64,000 bases of DNA from Hyphomonas oceanitis SCH89 (GTDB lineage: Bacteria > Pseudomonadota > Alphaproteobacteria > Caulobacterales > Hyphomonadaceae): NCBI RefSeq assembly GCF_000685295.1, contig NZ_ARYL01000015.1:1-64000 (forward strand). The letters are read 5' to 3'. Shown in pieces: positions 1 to 8,286 of the stretch. How positions within the stretch are numbered: the first letter of the stretch is position 1; every line of letters starts with the position of its first letter. Made by a program: the position numbers and the translations under genes. The notes below the pieces were generated by a model. The model saw only the letters and a program-made list of their open reading frames with translations, was not told the origin of the DNA and did no database searches.

Positions 1-5
1 GTCAG

Positions 6-1592
6 TTACACCACGCGCTGGGACACGATCTGGCCGGTCTTTTGCGTGCCATTGAGCCCCTCGTCCAACCCGGCCGCAATCCCTGCAGAATAGTCAGATT
101 TCAAGTCCGATTGGAGGCTGCTGACACCAACCGGAACATAGCCGGCATTCCCCAATGGGAAGTCGGTCGCGCTGTAGGATTCCAGATCATATTTATAGTA
201 GCGCCCACCGACAGTGACACTCCACTTGTCGGTAATGTCGTAACCAACCTCCCCAAAGATCGCGCTCTCTTCCAAGGTTGAATAGAACTTGGAGTAATAT
301 TCCAGATCCGCAGCCGGTGAGATGCCGAGATAGGACGAATAGCCGGGTGTGTATTCAGCGGAATAGTTCGCTTGGTCAAACTGGTTATAGAAGGCGCCAA
401 CGATCCAGTTGAAACGACTCTCAGTCGTGGACACGAGCCGGACTTCCTGGTTGATCCGGTCCTCCTTGCCTTTTTCATGCGTAAACGCGGTGAACGTCGG
501 AAACAGCTCATAGCTGTATTCAAGGGAGATCAGTAGGTCGGTCTGGTCGCGCTGGCCATTGTCATCAAAGCGCGAATAACCGGTGGCCGATGTCAGTTCG
601 GCAAAGCCGAGATCTGCGGTCACTTCCAGTGCGACCAGCTGGTTCGTAACTTCGTTTGGCTCTTCGACGCGCATGCCGGCTTCATATTTGCCAGCCGGCA
701 CCGTTGACCGGGCGCTCGAAATCTGACGGCCTTCGATATCGGCTTTCTGGTAATAATAGGTCAGCGTGCCATCAAGCCAGGAGACCGGTTCCCAGCGCGC
801 CGCGACACGGCCCGACAGGACCTGCTCGCCGTCGGCATCCTTCACGCGCTTGAGGTTTGACCCGACATCTACCGGATCGCTGAAATCGGGGTCTGGCTCA
901 GACACGCCAATCTCGCGCACAACAAAAGGATAGTCCGTAAAGCCGCTATTATCTTCGTAATCAACCGATGCGCGCACGGCGAAATTCGGCGCAATCACCT
1001 TGTTCACCGTGAAGCCGGTATCATAGCTGAGGTTTTCCGCCTCGAAATTCTGCGACAGCTCACCGCGCACGTTCAGCATGTCGCCGTCAAATTTCGGCTT
1101 GGCCGGGATGTAGCGGATGGCGCCGCCCAGCGTGCCTGCGCCGTAAAGTGTGCCCTGTGGCCCGAGCAGAACTTCGACCCGCTCCAGGTCATTCAGCTTC
1201 AGATCCACAAACAGCGGCACTTCGCCGATATAGGTCGCAACCGTACCGCCGCCGTCATTATTGCCGTCGCCGGAGCCAAGTCCGTCAGCATTAAGGCCCC
1301 GCACAATGATCGGGTTGCCCTGTCGGCCACCGCGATCGACGACGTTGATGCCCGGAACATAGGCAAGTACATCCGCCAGCTCGTCAAAGCCCTGTTCCTC
1401 GATTTGCGCCCCACCGACGGCTGCTATGTTCAGCGGCACGTCCTGCACGCTTTCAGCGCGGCGCGTTGCTGTCACGGTAATTGTCTGGGCGCGAAGCTCG
1501 GTGTCATCTGCAGCATCCTGTGCGTGTGCCGCTAATGCAGCACTCGCCACGAGGACAAAGGCACTTGTTGTCTTCAGAAGATTGGTTCTCAT
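6..1592 (-). CDS. TonB-dependent receptor, C-terminally short
   Basis: This is an outer-membrane receptor of the TonB-dependent family, which imports a ligand using energy passed on by TonB. The chosen start (ATG at 1592, behind AAGGGAA) gives 528 residues. A signal peptide covers residues 1-24 and ends in AHA. A TonB-box-like stretch (QTITVTATRR) follows, then a plug domain to about residue 170 with the family motifs VRGLNAD and RVEVLLGPQGTLYG. Beta-barrel sequence then runs to the end. The protein stops at TAA (6-8) after ...VSQRVV. Family members are usually 700 residues or more and end in an aromatic residue, so roughly the last third of the barrel is missing. The cause (frameshift, rearrangement or edge artefact) cannot be decided because the sequence ends five bases later. 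The ligand is unknown. It is divergent from a TPR-sulfotransferase gene. Confidence 0.8.
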   Translation of the reverse strand: MRTNLLKTTSAFVLVASAALAAHAQDAADDTELRAQTITVTATRRAESVQDVPLNIAAVGGAQIEEQGFDELADVLAYVPGINVVDRGGRQGNPIIVRGLNADGLGSGDGNNDGGGTVATYIGEVPLFVDLKLNDLERVEVLLGPQGTLYGAGTLGGAIRYIPAKPKFDGDMLNVRGELSQNFEAENLSYDTGFTVNKVIAPNFAVRASVDYEDNSGFTDYPFVVREIGVSEPDPDFSDPVDVGSNLKRVKDADGEQVLSGRVAARWEPVSWLDGTLTYYYQKADIEGRQISSARSTVPAGKYEAGMRVEEPNEVTNQLVALEVTADLGFAELTSATGYSRFDDNGQRDQTDLLISLEYSYELFPTFTAFTHEKGKEDRINQEVRLVSTTESRFNWIVGAFYNQFDQANYSAEYTPGYSSYLGISPAADLEYYSKFYSTLEESAIFGEVGYDITDKWSVTVGGRYYKYDLESYSATDFPLGNAGYVPVGVSSLQSDLKSDYSAGIAAGLDEGLNGTQKTGQIVSQRVV

Positions 1593-1765
1593 GGTGTTTC
1601 CCTTGTGATGTGTCGGGCCCGCCTCACACAGGAAGTCTTCGCAAGCGGCGTCGCATAGGCAAGAGACCTGTCCAGAGGACTTCTCTTTTGTCGGAACGCG
1701 CGTCAAAATGGGCAAAGCGGGCAGTTTCTGCCTCAAAAAGGGACACACCTGCTAAAGATGTTCGC

Positions 1766-3358
1766 ATGATGACTTTCGGCAACACTCAGCTCCAGGAAGC
1801 TGCGGAGCGACTTGGCGCCAAGGACTACAAGTCGGCGCATGCGATCTGCATGGACGTGCTGCGCACGGACCCGGCCTCATCGCAGGCCTATTACCTGCTC
1901 GGCATCCTCACCGCAGACCATGCCAATCACGCCAAGGCCATCGAACTGTTCGAGCGCGCGCTCCAGTTCAACCCGGATCACGCCGCCGCCCTCGCCCAGA
2001 TCGCGCGCAGTCATATCGCCCGCCTGAAACGCGAACCCGCCTTACAGGCAGCGCGGGCATCAGCCGCGCTCCAGCCAAAGGATGCCTTCACACTGGACAC
2101 GCTCGGCGTCGTCTTCAGCCGCGCCGGCCTCCATGCCGAAGCCGCGCCCTTCTATGCCGCCGCAACCAGCGCCGCCCCCGGCATCGCGGACTATCACTAC
2201 AATCACGGCGCCGCGCTGCAGTTTCTCGGCGACATGGACGCCGCCCGCGCAGCCTTCGAACGCTGCCTCGCAATCGATCCGCTCGAAACGCGCGCGCTCT
2301 CATCCATCGTCCAGATTACGCGGCAGACGGCAGATCATAACCGCCTCGCCGAACTGGAAGCGGCCTTCAACGCCACAAAAGACGACGCCGACCATGCCCT
2401 GCGCACCGGCCACGCGCTGGCCAAGGCCCACGAGGATATCGGCAACCCCGCCGAAGCACTCAACTGGCTCGCCCGCGCCAAGACAAAGAAGCGCGAGGTT
2501 ATCCAGCATGACCCGGCTTTCGACACGGCCCTCTTCAATACCGCGCAATCAACCATCGGTGCACTCGCCAGCAAACCGGGATACGAAGACGCCGCCCCGA
2601 TCTTCATCGTCGGCATGCCGCGCACCGGCACCACGCTGGTCGAGCGTATCCTCTCCAGCCACAGCGCGATCACATCGGCCGGCGAGCTCACGGATTTTGG
2701 CCTTTGCCTGAAGCGCCAGTCCGGTACGCGCTCAAACTATGTGCTCGATCCCGAAACACTAGAGGCTGCAGAAAACCTCGACCTCGCCGCGCTCGGCAAG
2801 GCCTATATGGACAGCGTGCGGACTACGCAGAACGTCTCCGGCCGCTTCATCGACAAGATGCCCCTCAACGCCTTCTACAGCGCCGTTATTCTCGCCGCGC
2901 TGCCAAATGCGCGCGTCATATGCCTGCGCCGGCACCCGGCAGACACGGTGCTCAGCAACTATCGCCAGATGTTTGCGACCAGCTTCTCCTATTACAATTA
3001 TGCCTTCAGCCTTGAAGACACGGCGCGTTACTATGTCGGCTTCGACAAGATGATGAAGACGTTTGCCCGCGTCCTGCCGGCAGACCGCTTTTGCGAAGTC
3101 CACTACGAGCATGTCGTCGCTGATATCGAGACCGAGACCCGCCGCCTGCTGGACTTCTGCGGCCTGCCCTTTGAGGCCGCCTGCCTTGCCTTCCATGAAA
3201 ACGCCGCGCCAGTGGCCACCGCAAGTTCCGCCCAGGTGCGCCAGCCGCTCTATACCGGGTCGCTTGCGCGCTGGAAGCGCTATGAGGCGGGCCTCGCCGA
3301 CGCGCTCGACATACTTGTCGAAGCTGGCTGCATGACCTCGGGTGAACGCACGCTCTAA
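1766..3358 (+). CDS. TPR-repeat sulfotransferase family protein
   Basis: 530 residues. The N-terminal half (about 10-230) is a tandem TPR array with repeated AY.LLG...A/A..A.ALA patterns. The C-terminal half (about 275-515) is a sulfotransferase domain. The 5'-phosphosulfate loop is visible near residue 280 (IVGMPRTGTTLVERIL), and the 3'-phosphate-binding segment lies near 382 (VICLRRHPADTVLSN). The family transfers sulfate from PAPS to a protein or small-molecule acceptor, which is unknown here. The start at 1766 (ATGATG) was preferred because upstream in-frame sequence runs into the divergent receptor gene and looks non-coding. No secretion signal is seen, so the protein is probably cytoplasmic. 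Proteins of this architecture are often found beside TonB-dependent receptors in alphaproteobacteria, which suggests but does not show a shared substrate. Confidence 0.85.
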   Translation: MMTFGNTQLQEAAERLGAKDYKSAHAICMDVLRTDPASSQAYYLLGILTADHANHAKAIELFERALQFNPDHAAALAQIARSHIARLKREPALQAARASAALQPKDAFTLDTLGVVFSRAGLHAEAAPFYAAATSAAPGIADYHYNHGAALQFLGDMDAARAAFERCLAIDPLETRALSSIVQITRQTADHNRLAELEAAFNATKDDADHALRTGHALAKAHEDIGNPAEALNWLARAKTKKREVIQHDPAFDTALFNTAQSTIGALASKPGYEDAAPIFIVGMPRTGTTLVERILSSHSAITSAGELTDFGLCLKRQSGTRSNYVLDPETLEAAENLDLAALGKAYMDSVRTTQNVSGRFIDKMPLNAFYSAVILAALPNARVICLRRHPADTVLSNYRQMFATSFSYYNYAFSLEDTARYYVGFDKMMKTFARVLPADRFCEVHYEHVVADIETETRRLLDFCGLPFEAACLAFHENAAPVATASSAQVRQPLYTGSLARWKRYEAGLADALDILVEAGCMTSGERTL

Positions 3359-3433
3359 TAGTCGCGCCAGCTCTGGCGCTTGCGCCATTTGCCGCTAGTC
3401 TTGATTCACAAACAAAAAACCCTGGGGGAAACC

Positions 3434-4450
3434 ATGAAACATCGTCGTCTCGGCAAAAGCGGCATCTACGTCTCAGACATCTGCATGGGCACCATGACCT
3501 TTGGCTCGCAGACCGACGAGAAGGAAGCCTTCCGCATTCTCGATGAATGCTATGATGCGGGCATCAATTTCTATGACGCCGCCGAAAACTATCCCGTCCC
3601 GCCTGATCCCAAATGGGCCGGCCGCACTGAAGAGATTGTCGGGCGCTGGATGAAGACCAAGGACCGCGACAGCCTGATCATCGCCACCAAGGTCTCAGGG
3701 CCCTCGCATGGCTGGATCAAGTCGTCCCAGCGCGCCGGCATGACCGCCATGGACCGGCACAATATCACCCGCGCTGTCGAAGCCAGCCTTGCTCGCCTCG
3801 ATACGGACTATATAGACCTCTACCAGACACACTGGCCCGACCATGGCACAGACTTCGACGAGACGATGGAAACCCTGGACGAACTGATCCGCGCCGGCCT
3901 CGTGCGGATCATCGGCAGCAGCAATGAAAATGCCTGGGGCACGATGAAAAGCATCGCGACCTCCGAACGTCTCGGGACGGCACGCTACCAGACCATCCAG
4001 AACAATTTCAGTCTCAACAATCGCCGCTTTGAGGACGAGCTGGCCAATATCTGCCGCAAGGAAGGTATCAGCCTGATCCCCTATTCGCCCATCGCGGGCG
4101 GAGTCCTTTCCGGCAAGTATAATGGCGGCGCGACGCCCGAAGGCGCGCGTTTCTCCAGCTATATCAACAAGGGCGGACGTCACACGCTCATGGCGCAGCG
4201 CTTCGTCAACGAAAAGTCGCTGTCAGCCACCGAACGCTATATGGCAATCGCCGAAGAGGCCGGCATGTCACCCGTCACGCTGGCAACGGCCTGGTCGAAA
4301 CAGCATGACTTCGTTGCCTCCACCATTGTTGGCGTCAGCACCCTGGAGCAAGTCGCTCCAATCCTCGCCGCAGCCGACATGGTCCTCTCCGACGATGTCA
4401 TGAAGGCCTGCGATCAGGTCTCGAAAGATATCCTCTACCCGATGGGCTGA
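3434..4450 (+). CDS. aldo/keto reductase, Tas-like
   Basis: 338-residue NADPH-dependent aldo/keto reductase with a TIM-barrel fold. The catalytic tetrad can be placed as Asp48 and Tyr53 (FYDAAENYP), Lys86 (IATKVSG) and His133 (YQTHWPD). The YPVPPDP segment and IATKVSGPS resemble the E. coli Tas subfamily. The start at 3434 follows a GGGGGAA Shine-Dalgarno stretch. There is no signal peptide, so it is cytosolic. It lies 75 bp downstream of the sulfotransferase on the same strand and may be read from the same transcript, but nothing links the functions. A bidirectional terminator separates it from ftsK. The physiological substrate cannot be told from sequence. Confidence 0.88.
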   Translation: MKHRRLGKSGIYVSDICMGTMTFGSQTDEKEAFRILDECYDAGINFYDAAENYPVPPDPKWAGRTEEIVGRWMKTKDRDSLIIATKVSGPSHGWIKSSQRAGMTAMDRHNITRAVEASLARLDTDYIDLYQTHWPDHGTDFDETMETLDELIRAGLVRIIGSSNENAWGTMKSIATSERLGTARYQTIQNNFSLNNRRFEDELANICRKEGISLIPYSPIAGGVLSGKYNGGATPEGARFSSYINKGGRHTLMAQRFVNEKSLSATERYMAIAEEAGMSPVTLATAWSKQHDFVASTIVGVSTLEQVAPILAAADMVLSDDVMKACDQVSKDILYPMG

Positions 4451-4454
4451 GGGC

Positions 4455-4506
4455 TAAAAAAGAAACTCCCGGCCGCTTCTTGTGGCGACCGGGAGCTCGT
4501 CTTCTT
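4455..4506. terminator. bidirectional terminator between AKR gene and ftsK
   Basis: Stem arms CTCCCGG (4466-4472) and CCGGGAG (4489-4495) enclose a second short CCGC/GTGG stem. The A-rich run AAAAAAGAAA on the left gives a U-tract for the minus-strand ftsK transcript; a T/C-rich stretch (TCGTCTTCTT) follows on the right for the plus-strand gene. It sits exactly in the 73-bp convergent gap. Confidence 0.7.
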
Positions 4507-4523
4507 GCCCACCAAAACTGTAA

Positions 4524-6983
4524 TCAGTCGCTGCTCGGCGCCCCATTGGCCAGCACTTCGCGCCGGCCGGCATGGTTGGGCGCCGAAACGATGCCCTCTT
4601 CTTCCAATCGGTCGATCAGGCCCGCCGCCTTGTTATAACCAACCTTCAAGCGGCGCTGCAGATAGGACGTCGAGGCACGCTTGTCGCGAACGACAATGGC
4701 GATTGATTGCGCGAACAGGTCTTCGTCATCATCGCCCGTGGACGTACCAAGCATCGCGTCCATCACGGCCGATCCCGTCGAGCCATCTTCCGGCGCCTCA
4801 AGGATGTCCATCACATAGTCAGGCTCGCCCTGCTCTTTCAGCCAGTCGACCACGGCGCCCACTTCCTCATCCGAAACGAACGGGCCATGCAGGCGCTGCG
4901 ATTTCTTGCCCGGCGCCTGATACAGGAGGTCGCCCATGCCGAGCAATTGCTCCGCACCCTGCTCGTTCAGGATGGTGCGCGAGTCGATCTTCGTCGTCAC
5001 CATGTAGGAAATCCGTGTCGGGAAGTTCGCCTTGATTGTACCTGTAATAACGTCCACGGACGGACGCTGCGTCGCGGTGATCAGGTGGATGCCTGCTGCA
5101 CGCGCCATCTGCGCAAGGCGCTGCACGCAGCCTTCGATTTCCTTGCCTGCAACCATCATCAGGTCCGCCATCTCGTCGATCACGACGACAATGTTCGGGA
5201 TATGGTCAACCGGCAGCACTTCCGTCTCGTGGATCGGCTTGCCACGATCATCGTAGCCGGTCTGGACCTTGCGGACCATTTCCTCGCCCGAGGCCCGGTA
5301 TTTGGCCGCCTTGTCATTGAAGCCAGCCAGGTTCCGCACGCCAGCTTTCGACATCAGCTCGTAACGGCCTTCCATCTCGCGCACGGTCCATTGCAGCGCG
5401 TTCACGGCCTTCTTCGGATCGGTCACAACCGGTGCCAGAAGGTGCGGGATGCCTTCATAGATCGAGAGTTCGAGCATTTTCGGGTCGATCATGATGAACC
5501 GGCACTGCTCCGGCGTGTGCCGGTAAAGCAGCGACAGGATCATCGCGTTGACGCCCACCGACTTACCCGAACCGGTCGTACCGGCGATCAGCAGGTGAGG
5601 CATCTTCGCGAGATCAACAACGGTCGGAATGCCGCCAATGTCTTCGCCCAGCGCCATGGGCAGGCTGGCCCGTGTCGCGGTATAAGGATCGGCCTGCAGC
5701 AGCGTGCGCAAGTAGACCGTATCACGGTCATCATTCGGAAGTTCGATACCAATCGCGTTCTTGCCCGGCACAACAGCCACACGCGCAGACACGGCGCTCA
5801 TCGAGCGGGCAATGTCATCGGCCAGCGAAATCACGCGGGATGATTTCACGCCCGGTGCAGGCTCCATTTCGAAAAGCGTGATCACGGGGCCAGGACGCAC
5901 TTCCTTGATCCGGCCGCGCACGCCGAACTCCTTCAGCACTTCGGAAAGCCGCGCCGCCTTGGCGATCAACGCTTCCTCGTCGACCGTATCGCCGCGCTCT
6001 TCAGGCATCTGAAGCAGGTCGATCGACGGCAGGCGCGTTGCCTTTGTGCGGCGCGACGACTTTGTCACTTTCGGTTTTGCAGAAGGCTTTGGCGCCGTCA
6101 TGCGCGGGGCACGGATCGGCACTTCCTCGACCTCGTCGAGATCATCCTCGTCGAAGTCTTCTTCCTCGATATCCTCGTCGTAGATCTCCTCGAGATCTTC
6201 CTCGTCCTCGTCATAATCGACAGGCGTCTTCTTCGGTATGCGAAGGAAGCGGCGCGCTTCGCCGGAGAGTTCATCATCGCCCTTCACGACGCGGGCACGG
6301 TCATTGATGTCCTCAGGCCGGCGCTTCGGCTTCAGGAAACGGCCAAGCGAGGCAAGCAGGCCCACGGCGCCCTGTGCCCGGCGCGCAGCGCGCAGGCCGG
6401 ATGAGGTCGCAGCCTCCTGTAGCAGATGCGCATCCCTGCGGCGGAAACCGAGAGCCGACAGGGCGGCCCAGATTGCCACAGCGCCGAGAACCAGACCCGC
6501 CCATGTGCCAGGTGATGGCAGGAGCAACGCCTTGAACGGCATTTGCGCATAATAGAAGAGCGCATCGCCCACGATACCGCCAAGCCCCGCGCTCAATGGC
6601 CAGGATTGCGGAACAGGCCATCCGGCGAAACAGGCCGCCGACAGCGGCACAAAGGCTGCGCCCAGCAGCCAGCGGCGCACGCTCGGCGCGCCGATCAACA
6701 CGGCCCGCATCGCCCCACCAATCATCAGTGCCAGGCCGGCGGTCCAGCTCGACCAGCCAAACCCCTGGCGTGCAAAGTCCGCAAAGATCGCACCCGGTCC
6801 GCCAAACAGGTTCTGCACAGCTGCATCGGTCGCGGCATTCCAGCTCGGATCGCTCGGCACATAGGAACCCACGCTACCGCACACGAAGACGCCTGCACCG
6901 AAAGCCGCGGCACCCGTCAGGATCCGCCATACAGGATCGCTCAGGCTCGGGGCATCGTCGTCTGTATAGGCGTAGTCAGTCAT
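4524..6983 (-). CDS. ftsK: DNA translocase FtsK
   Basis: 819 residues from ATG 6983. The N-terminal ~190 residues hold hydrophobic membrane segments. A charged linker follows with a very acidic run (about 255-290, rich in D/E). The motor domain has a Walker A (GTTGSGKS) near residue 465 and a Walker B (VVVIDEMADLMM) near 600. The C-terminal gamma winged helix (about 745-810) includes RRLKVGYNKAAGLIDRLE and would read KOPS sequences. FtsK anchors at the division septum, pumps the terminus DNA and activates XerCD at dif. The upstream in-frame extension to 7145 is poor coding sequence and was not used. The linker is short compared with E. coli FtsK (about 1,330 residues), as is usual in alphaproteobacteria. 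Confidence 0.95.
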   Translation of the reverse strand: MTDYAYTDDDAPSLSDPVWRILTGAAAFGAGVFVCGSVGSYVPSDPSWNAATDAAVQNLFGGPGAIFADFARQGFGWSSWTAGLALMIGGAMRAVLIGAPSVRRWLLGAAFVPLSAACFAGWPVPQSWPLSAGLGGIVGDALFYYAQMPFKALLLPSPGTWAGLVLGAVAIWAALSALGFRRRDAHLLQEAATSSGLRAARRAQGAVGLLASLGRFLKPKRRPEDINDRARVVKGDDELSGEARRFLRIPKKTPVDYDEDEEDLEEIYDEDIEEEDFDEDDLDEVEEVPIRAPRMTAPKPSAKPKVTKSSRRTKATRLPSIDLLQMPEERGDTVDEEALIAKAARLSEVLKEFGVRGRIKEVRPGPVITLFEMEPAPGVKSSRVISLADDIARSMSAVSARVAVVPGKNAIGIELPNDDRDTVYLRTLLQADPYTATRASLPMALGEDIGGIPTVVDLAKMPHLLIAGTTGSGKSVGVNAMILSLLYRHTPEQCRFIMIDPKMLELSIYEGIPHLLAPVVTDPKKAVNALQWTVREMEGRYELMSKAGVRNLAGFNDKAAKYRASGEEMVRKVQTGYDDRGKPIHETEVLPVDHIPNIVVVIDEMADLMMVAGKEIEGCVQRLAQMARAAGIHLITATQRPSVDVITGTIKANFPTRISYMVTTKIDSRTILNEQGAEQLLGMGDLLYQAPGKKSQRLHGPFVSDEEVGAVVDWLKEQGEPDYVMDILEAPEDGSTGSAVMDAMLGTSTGDDDEDLFAQSIAIVVRDKRASTSYLQRRLKVGYNKAAGLIDRLEEEGIVSAPNHAGRREVLANGAPSSD

Positions 6984-7194
6984 GTGTGGGGGCAACTCCG
7001 CGTCTCGAGAAGGAAGCGCCCACTTTGCCGGGTCAGCCTTAACACCGCGCAAACATGGAATGTCGCAATTCTGTAGCTTGGTTAACGATTTGGGGGCGAT
7101 TTTAGGATCCCGTTTACGCTCCCCGCGCGCCTCCATCGAAGGCATAAATCACCCCAAAACGGCGCTCTAACATGAATTTAATGCACGTAATCAG

Positions 7195-7220
7195 GGAACA
7201 TGAGGCCCCTGCGGCCCGTT
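7195..7220 (+). promoter_or_regulatory. EcfG (general stress sigma factor)-type promoter
   Basis: GGAAC at 7195-7199, a 17-bp spacer, then CGTT at 7217-7220. This matches the alphaproteobacterial EcfG/SigT consensus GGAAC-N16/17-CGTT. It lies 33 bp before the ATG of the fasciclin gene, leaving room for an AAGGAG Shine-Dalgarno site. No transcript data are available. Confidence 0.6.
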
Positions 7221-7253
7221 GGTTGCGCATAAGAAACGATCAAGGAGACGACC

Positions 7254-8147
7254 ATGAAACGCCTACTCATCATTCCCGCCACAGTTGCCCTGTTAACAGG
7301 TCTGACGGCCACTGCGCAGGAGTCTAACGAAAACGCAGACGCCGTTAAGACTCCCGCCCCTGTCATGGCTGAGTCAAATGACCAAGCTTCGCTTGACGGC
7401 ATGACCATTGAGCAGCTGAACGCGATGCAGCTTGAACGCTTGCAGACAGGCGCGACAACCACCGCAGACAATGAGTCCACATTTCAGGTGGCCGAGGCTT
7501 CCACCTCATCAGCCGACGCTGATACGTCGCCAATGGACATGAATGCCATGGCCGATAGCGAAGCAGACATGGCGGCCACCATGTCGACGGAAACCGTGAC
7601 GCCTTACGCCGACACGGAAACGACCGAGATGGGCGGTCCAGACTACAAGTCTGAAGCTGACGCCTCGACACATGCTGACATGCCCGGCACGCTTGCACAG
7701 GTCGCCATGGACGATGCCCGCTTCACGACGCTGGTCTCGCTGGTCAAGCTGGCCGGTCTCGACGACACACTCACGAATTACGGTCCCTACACGCTTTTCG
7801 CGCCGACAAATGATGCGTTCGACAAGCTTGATCCGTCCGTTGTCGCCCACTTGACGTCCGAAGAAGGCAAGCCCGAGCTTGTGGCCCTCCTGAAAGGCCA
7901 TTTGATCGACGGCAAGTATAAAGCTGCCGACATTGCCCAGGGCGAAACCGACCTGACGACGCTTGCCAGCACCACGATGGACATCGAACGCGCAGGCGAC
8001 ATGGTTACAGCTGACAACGTTGATGTTGTGGCGACCGACATCAAGGCCTCGAACGGTGTCATCCACGCCATCGATACGGTCATCATGGAACCAGCTGATG
8101 TCGATGCAACATCCACCGAAGAGATGAGCACCAGCGCCGACATGTAA
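7254..8147 (+). CDS. exported fasciclin (FAS1)-domain protein
   Basis: 297 residues. The signal peptide is residues 1-21 (ends TATA). Residues about 22-140 are a low-complexity Asp/Ala/Thr/Met-rich linker. One FAS1 domain fills about 140-280, with the typical motifs YGPYTLFAPTNDAFDKL and NGVIHAIDTVIMEP. FAS1 domains mediate adhesion or matrix interactions at the cell surface; the partner here is unknown. The start is firm: AAGGAG lies 7 bp upstream. The promoter matches the general-stress consensus, and a strong terminator closes the gene, so it is a single-gene transcript. The acidic linker is unusual in length and contains several MxDMxA-like repeats. Confidence 0.85.
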   Translation: MKRLLIIPATVALLTGLTATAQESNENADAVKTPAPVMAESNDQASLDGMTIEQLNAMQLERLQTGATTTADNESTFQVAEASTSSADADTSPMDMNAMADSEADMAATMSTETVTPYADTETTEMGGPDYKSEADASTHADMPGTLAQVAMDDARFTTLVSLVKLAGLDDTLTNYGPYTLFAPTNDAFDKLDPSVVAHLTSEEGKPELVALLKGHLIDGKYKAADIAQGETDLTTLASTTMDIERAGDMVTADNVDVVATDIKASNGVIHAIDTVIMEPADVDATSTEEMSTSADM

Positions 8148-8185
8148 GGCCAACAGGCCAAGTCCATAGACTGAAGCTGAAACGC

Positions 8186-8219
8186 AAACATCCCGCAGCA
8201 CACGCTGCGGGATGTTTTC
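8186..8219 (+). terminator. intrinsic terminator of the fasciclin gene
   Basis: Perfect 11-bp stem CATCCCGCAGC (8189-8199) / GCTGCGGGATG (8204-8214) with loop ACAC and a TTTTC tail. Flanking AAA and TTT extend the stem and make it partly bidirectional. Confidence 0.9.
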
Positions 8220-8229
8220 ATTGCGGCAA

Positions 8230-8264
8230 AGAAAAACCCCGGCGAACGCATGGTCCGCCGGGGT
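8230..8264 (-). terminator. intrinsic terminator of amtB
   Basis: Read on the minus strand, stem arms 8256-8263 (CGCCGGGG on the plus strand) and 8237-8244 (CCCCGGCG) are followed by a TTTTT run (8232-8236). It lies 23 bp past the amtB stop codon. Confidence 0.88.
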
Positions 8265-8286
8265 CGATATTCCCTGGAAGGCCCCC

